From IMG/VR virus record IMGVR_UViG_3300047453_000009, positions 1 through 23,641 of that record: DNA of 23,641 nucleotides, one strand, 5' to 3'. Below the pieces are notes generated by a model, which ran no database searches, was not told the DNA's origin, and saw only the letters and a list, made by a program, of their open reading frames with translations. The position numbers were made by a program, and so were the translations under genes. Below, piece by piece: positions 22,350 through 23,641 of this stretch. Source of the stretch: a virus. The number at the start of each line of letters is the position of its first letter. Position 1 is the stretch's first letter.

Positions 22350-22609
22350 TATTTATATGCTTTCTTAATCATCTTTGATTCTAACTCTGTTTTCTCTTTC
22401 TCAAACTCTAGCCACATCATACATTGATGGACGCTAAATCTTGTAACTTCTTCAATTTTTCTGACATCTCCTCCAGCAAGCGCATAGACCGATTGATACC
22501 ATCCCCATTTGCTTCCGAATGATTCTTCTGCTGTTGCTGAATTACTTCCTGTGTCTGTTGCTGTAAATAATCCAACGTAGTTTTCCTTAATTCGTTCCCT
22601 AAATGGTAA
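22349..22609 (-). CDS. -1 frame extension of the tail assembly chaperone (frameshift product)
   Basis: A -1 frame, open from about 22672, follows the run of nine T (22616-22608 read on the minus strand). It continues for 86 codons to TAA at 22351-22349. It encodes LPFRERIKENYVGL, FGSKWGWYQSVYALAGGDVR, KIEEVTRFSVHQCMMWLEFE and KEKTELESKM. The block KWGWYQSxYALAxGDVxKxxEVT...H.C...L.FEKEK recalls C-terminal parts of flavobacterial tail assembly chaperones. No ATG is present before two near its end (22418 region), so it must arise by frameshifting or non-standard initiation. With a slip on T9 the fusion would be about 259 aa, compared with 236 aa for the unshifted product. This is like the lambda G and GT proteins. 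Its stop overlaps the next start as TAATG. Confidence 0.7.
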   Translation of the reverse strand, partial: LPFRERIKENYVGLFTATDTGSNSATAEESFGSKWGWYQSVYALAGGDVRKIEEVTRFSVHQCMMWLEFEKEKTELESKMIKKAYK

Positions 22610-23127
22610 AAAAAAACCATCGATCCAAGAGCGACCGATATGGGAGAATCCTTCATTACATCCGAATACTTATCAGAACCCTCGTACTTCTCTATTTCAT
22701 AGAATTCCTTTTTACCTGCGACTATAGGTCTATATAGAACCGCCATAGCCTTATGCATAGTATCCCAATTAGAGATATATTTTTCTAAGTCTATGTATTC
22801 ACCTAAAGACATTTCGTCCATATTCGGCATAAAACCGAACTCAGTAGTATGACCGTTTGGATCAGTCATAGTAAACCTTTTTTGCAATCCGTTCTTTTCA
22901 GACATTAATGCTAATATATGTGTAACTACACTATCCAACTCCTTTAACGGCAACTCGTATGCCTGCTTAAGGGTTAAACCGCAGAATATCTCAAGTATCT
23001 TAGCTCGGATAAAATCCTCTGCTAAATCTCCTTCTGCATCTTGTACTATCTTAGCGTACTTTTGATATTTCCACAGCGGAATATCTGCCTGCGTTGCAGG
23101 AACTTTAAGCTTAATTTCTTTACTCAT
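22417..23127 (-). CDS. Tail assembly chaperone (unshifted product, 236 aa)
   Basis: Key blocks are MSKEIKLKVPATQADIPLWK, YQKYAKIVQDAEGD, AKILEIFCGLTLKQAYELPL, TEFGFMPNMDEMSLGEYIDL, EKYISNWDTMHKAMAVLYRP, YEIEKYEGSDKYSDVMKDSP and ALGSMVFFYHLGNELRKTTL. This is a widely conserved tail protein in Bacteroidota siphophages that stands where the chaperone G stands. Beyond residue 173 two frames are open: the unshifted one (Gln-rich, ending KLKKLQDLASINV) and the -1 frame listed separately. The gene is the first in the late block, behind a long intergenic region. Its leader matches that of two other genes. Confidence 0.8.
   Translation of the reverse strand: MSKEIKLKVPATQADIPLWKYQKYAKIVQDAEGDLAEDFIRAKILEIFCGLTLKQAYELPLKELDSVVTHILALMSEKNGLQKRFTMTDPNGHTTEFGFMPNMDEMSLGEYIDLEKYISNWDTMHKAMAVLYRPIVAGKKEFYEIEKYEGSDKYSDVMKDSPISVALGSMVFFYHLGNELRKTTLDYLQQQTQEVIQQQQKNHSEANGDGINRSMRLLEEMSEKLKKLQDLASINV
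22608..22616 (-). promoter_or_regulatory. T9 slippery site for -1 frameshifting
   Basis: On the minus strand nine T follow ATGG and precede ACC. GTT-TTT-TTT-TAC can slip back one base to continue as TTA-CCA-TTT in the -1 frame, which is open for 86 codons. The homopolymer also makes a sequencing length error a rival explanation. Confidence 0.6.
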
Positions 23128-23141
23128 ATATATATAACTTA
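23128..23141 (-). promoter_or_regulatory. TAAGTTATATATAT leader before the chaperone gene
   Basis: Identical over 14 bp to the leader of the 118-aa gene at 12307-12320, and one base different from that of the protease gene at 16251-16264. It ends directly at the ATG. Confidence 0.45.
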
Positions 23142-23557
23142 GTTAGTGTGTATTTGTACCACAAGGCAATTTGTTATAAATATAACAAAATAATAAACAA
23201 AAACGTACAACAAATCCAAAAAAAAACAGTTACTTATACGTAGTATCCGTGGCTACGGTCAAAGACGTAGACGCGGAACGCCACTGAGCGATACAAAAGT
23301 ATATATGATATCGTATCTTACCGTATAAGGTGGTCTTGGGGTAACTCTATTCTTTTCTCAAATTTAGTATAATACATATATATACAGATGTCTACGTCCG
23401 CATTTGGGATGCTACCGTAAACATCCATTTAGCAGTCGGCTTAAGTCACTTCTATTTCGGTTGATTTGATTAAAGGTGGGTACCTACCCCCACCACTATT
23501 CATTTTACGTCAATACAACTTTATTCCGATATTTCCAAATATTTCTGTACTTATTTA
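23142..23557. other. Long non-coding region with inverted repeats
   Basis: No believable gene lies here. It contains a 9-bp inverted repeat GACGTAGAC (23264-23272)/GTCTACGTC (23390-23398), an 8-bp pair CTTATACG (23233-23240)/CGTATAAG (23322-23329), and the small hairpins CCGTGGCTACGG (23247-23258) and GGATG..CATCC (about 23408-23427). The part 23230-23460 is much richer in G+C than its surroundings. Upstream of the chaperone gene (about 23190-23210) only a weak TTG...TATATTTA promoter candidate is seen. The region must hold the main late promoter and could also contain an attachment site, packaging site or structured RNA. Confidence 0.5.
23475..23494. terminator. GC-rich hairpin, possible terminator or operator
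   Basis: GGTGGG (23475-23480) pairs with CCCACC (23489-23494) around an 8-nt loop, and the sequence contains the palindrome GGTACC. On the minus strand it is followed by TTTAAT. It stands between the divergent units; direction and function are uncertain. Confidence 0.35.
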
Positions 23558-23590
23558 TTGGCTTTATTCCAAAAGATATTCGTACCTTTG
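23558..23590 (+). promoter_or_regulatory. Bacteroidota-type promoter, plus strand
   Basis: TTG at 23558-23560 and TACCTTTG at 23583-23590, spaced by 22 bp, match the -33 TTG and -7 TAnnTTTG elements of the Bacteroidota housekeeping sigma factor. It points to the right, away from the late genes, and is followed about 33 bp downstream by an ATG. A small inverted repeat, CACCT(T7)AGGTG, covers the expected transcription start. Confidence 0.65.
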
Positions 23591-23622
23591 CACCTTTTTT
23601 TTAGGTGTAATAGAGAAAATTG

Positions 23623-23641
23623 ATGGTAAAAGACAGGCGGC
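23623..23641 (+). CDS. Start of a rightward gene, cut by window edge
   Basis: ATG-GTA-AAA-GAC-AGG-CGG gives MVKDRR before the sequence ends. It lies about 28 bp behind the likely transcription start of the plus-strand promoter. Six residues allow no family assignment. It could be a divergently transcribed phage regulator or integration gene, or a flanking host gene. Confidence 0.4.

Noticed and set aside
22608-22616. T9 run as a simple sequencing error
   Set aside because: Not excluded, but the unshifted frame also stays open and protein-like for 63 codons after it, and this kind of gene is known for programmed frameshifting, so dual coding is the better explanation.
23142-23557. tRNA or CRISPR in the long non-coding region
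   Set aside because: No cloverleaf with a GTTCGA-type T-loop and no regularly spaced direct repeats are seen; only scattered inverted repeats.

Overview
The window looks like part of a tailed phage or prophage of a Bacteroidota host, most likely a flavobacterium. The evidence is AT-rich DNA, A/T-rich rather than GGAGG-type translation leaders, a Bacteroidota-type promoter (TTG, 22 bp, TACCTTTG) at the right edge, and structural proteins of the type seen in flavobacterial siphophages. Almost everything is on the minus strand, so transcription runs from about 23.1 kb down to position 1. Family assignments come from reading the protein sequences; no searches were run.

Region by region, in the direction of transcription. 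(1) 23128-23622: about 500 bp without a minus-strand gene, holding inverted repeats, a GC-rich hairpin and a plus-strand promoter before a gene cut by the window edge. (2) 23127-16283: tail block. It holds a tail assembly chaperone with a probable programmed -1 frameshift at a run of nine T, a tail terminator-like protein, an HK97 gp10-like protein, two distal tail proteins, a 45-aa ORF and the tape measure protein. (3) 16250-10229: head block. It holds an XkdF-like prohead protease with extra C-terminal cassettes, a Cys-rich small protein, an acidic scaffold-like protein, the major capsid protein, the probable major tail protein, a 118-aa protein, the portal and a connector. Intrinsic terminators follow the capsid and tail tube genes. 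(4) 10176-3953: a 43-aa protein, a 1567-aa repetitive tail fibre, a second fibre-associated protein, a Phage_tail_APC-like protein and a DUF7936-like protein. (5) 3945-2463: lysis block with a single-TM protein, an intact M15 peptidase, a 3TM-type holin, a 41-aa basic protein and a degenerate M15 paralogue, closed by a strong hairpin. (6) 2274-1: early/recombination block with an 81-aa coiled protein, a PD-(D/E)XK nuclease, an ERF annealing protein, a 94-aa partner and a partial RepA/AAA_25-like ATPase.

No terminase, integrase, primase or repressor is visible, so the element continues beyond the window. The late genes are in an unusual order: tail genes lie upstream of head genes, and the portal is near the end. 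The most interesting points are the frameshifted chaperone extension, the M15 paralogue that has lost metal ligands but gained two CxxC pairs, the multi-cassette protease, a paired 3'-end repeat, and two regulatory-looking non-coding segments.
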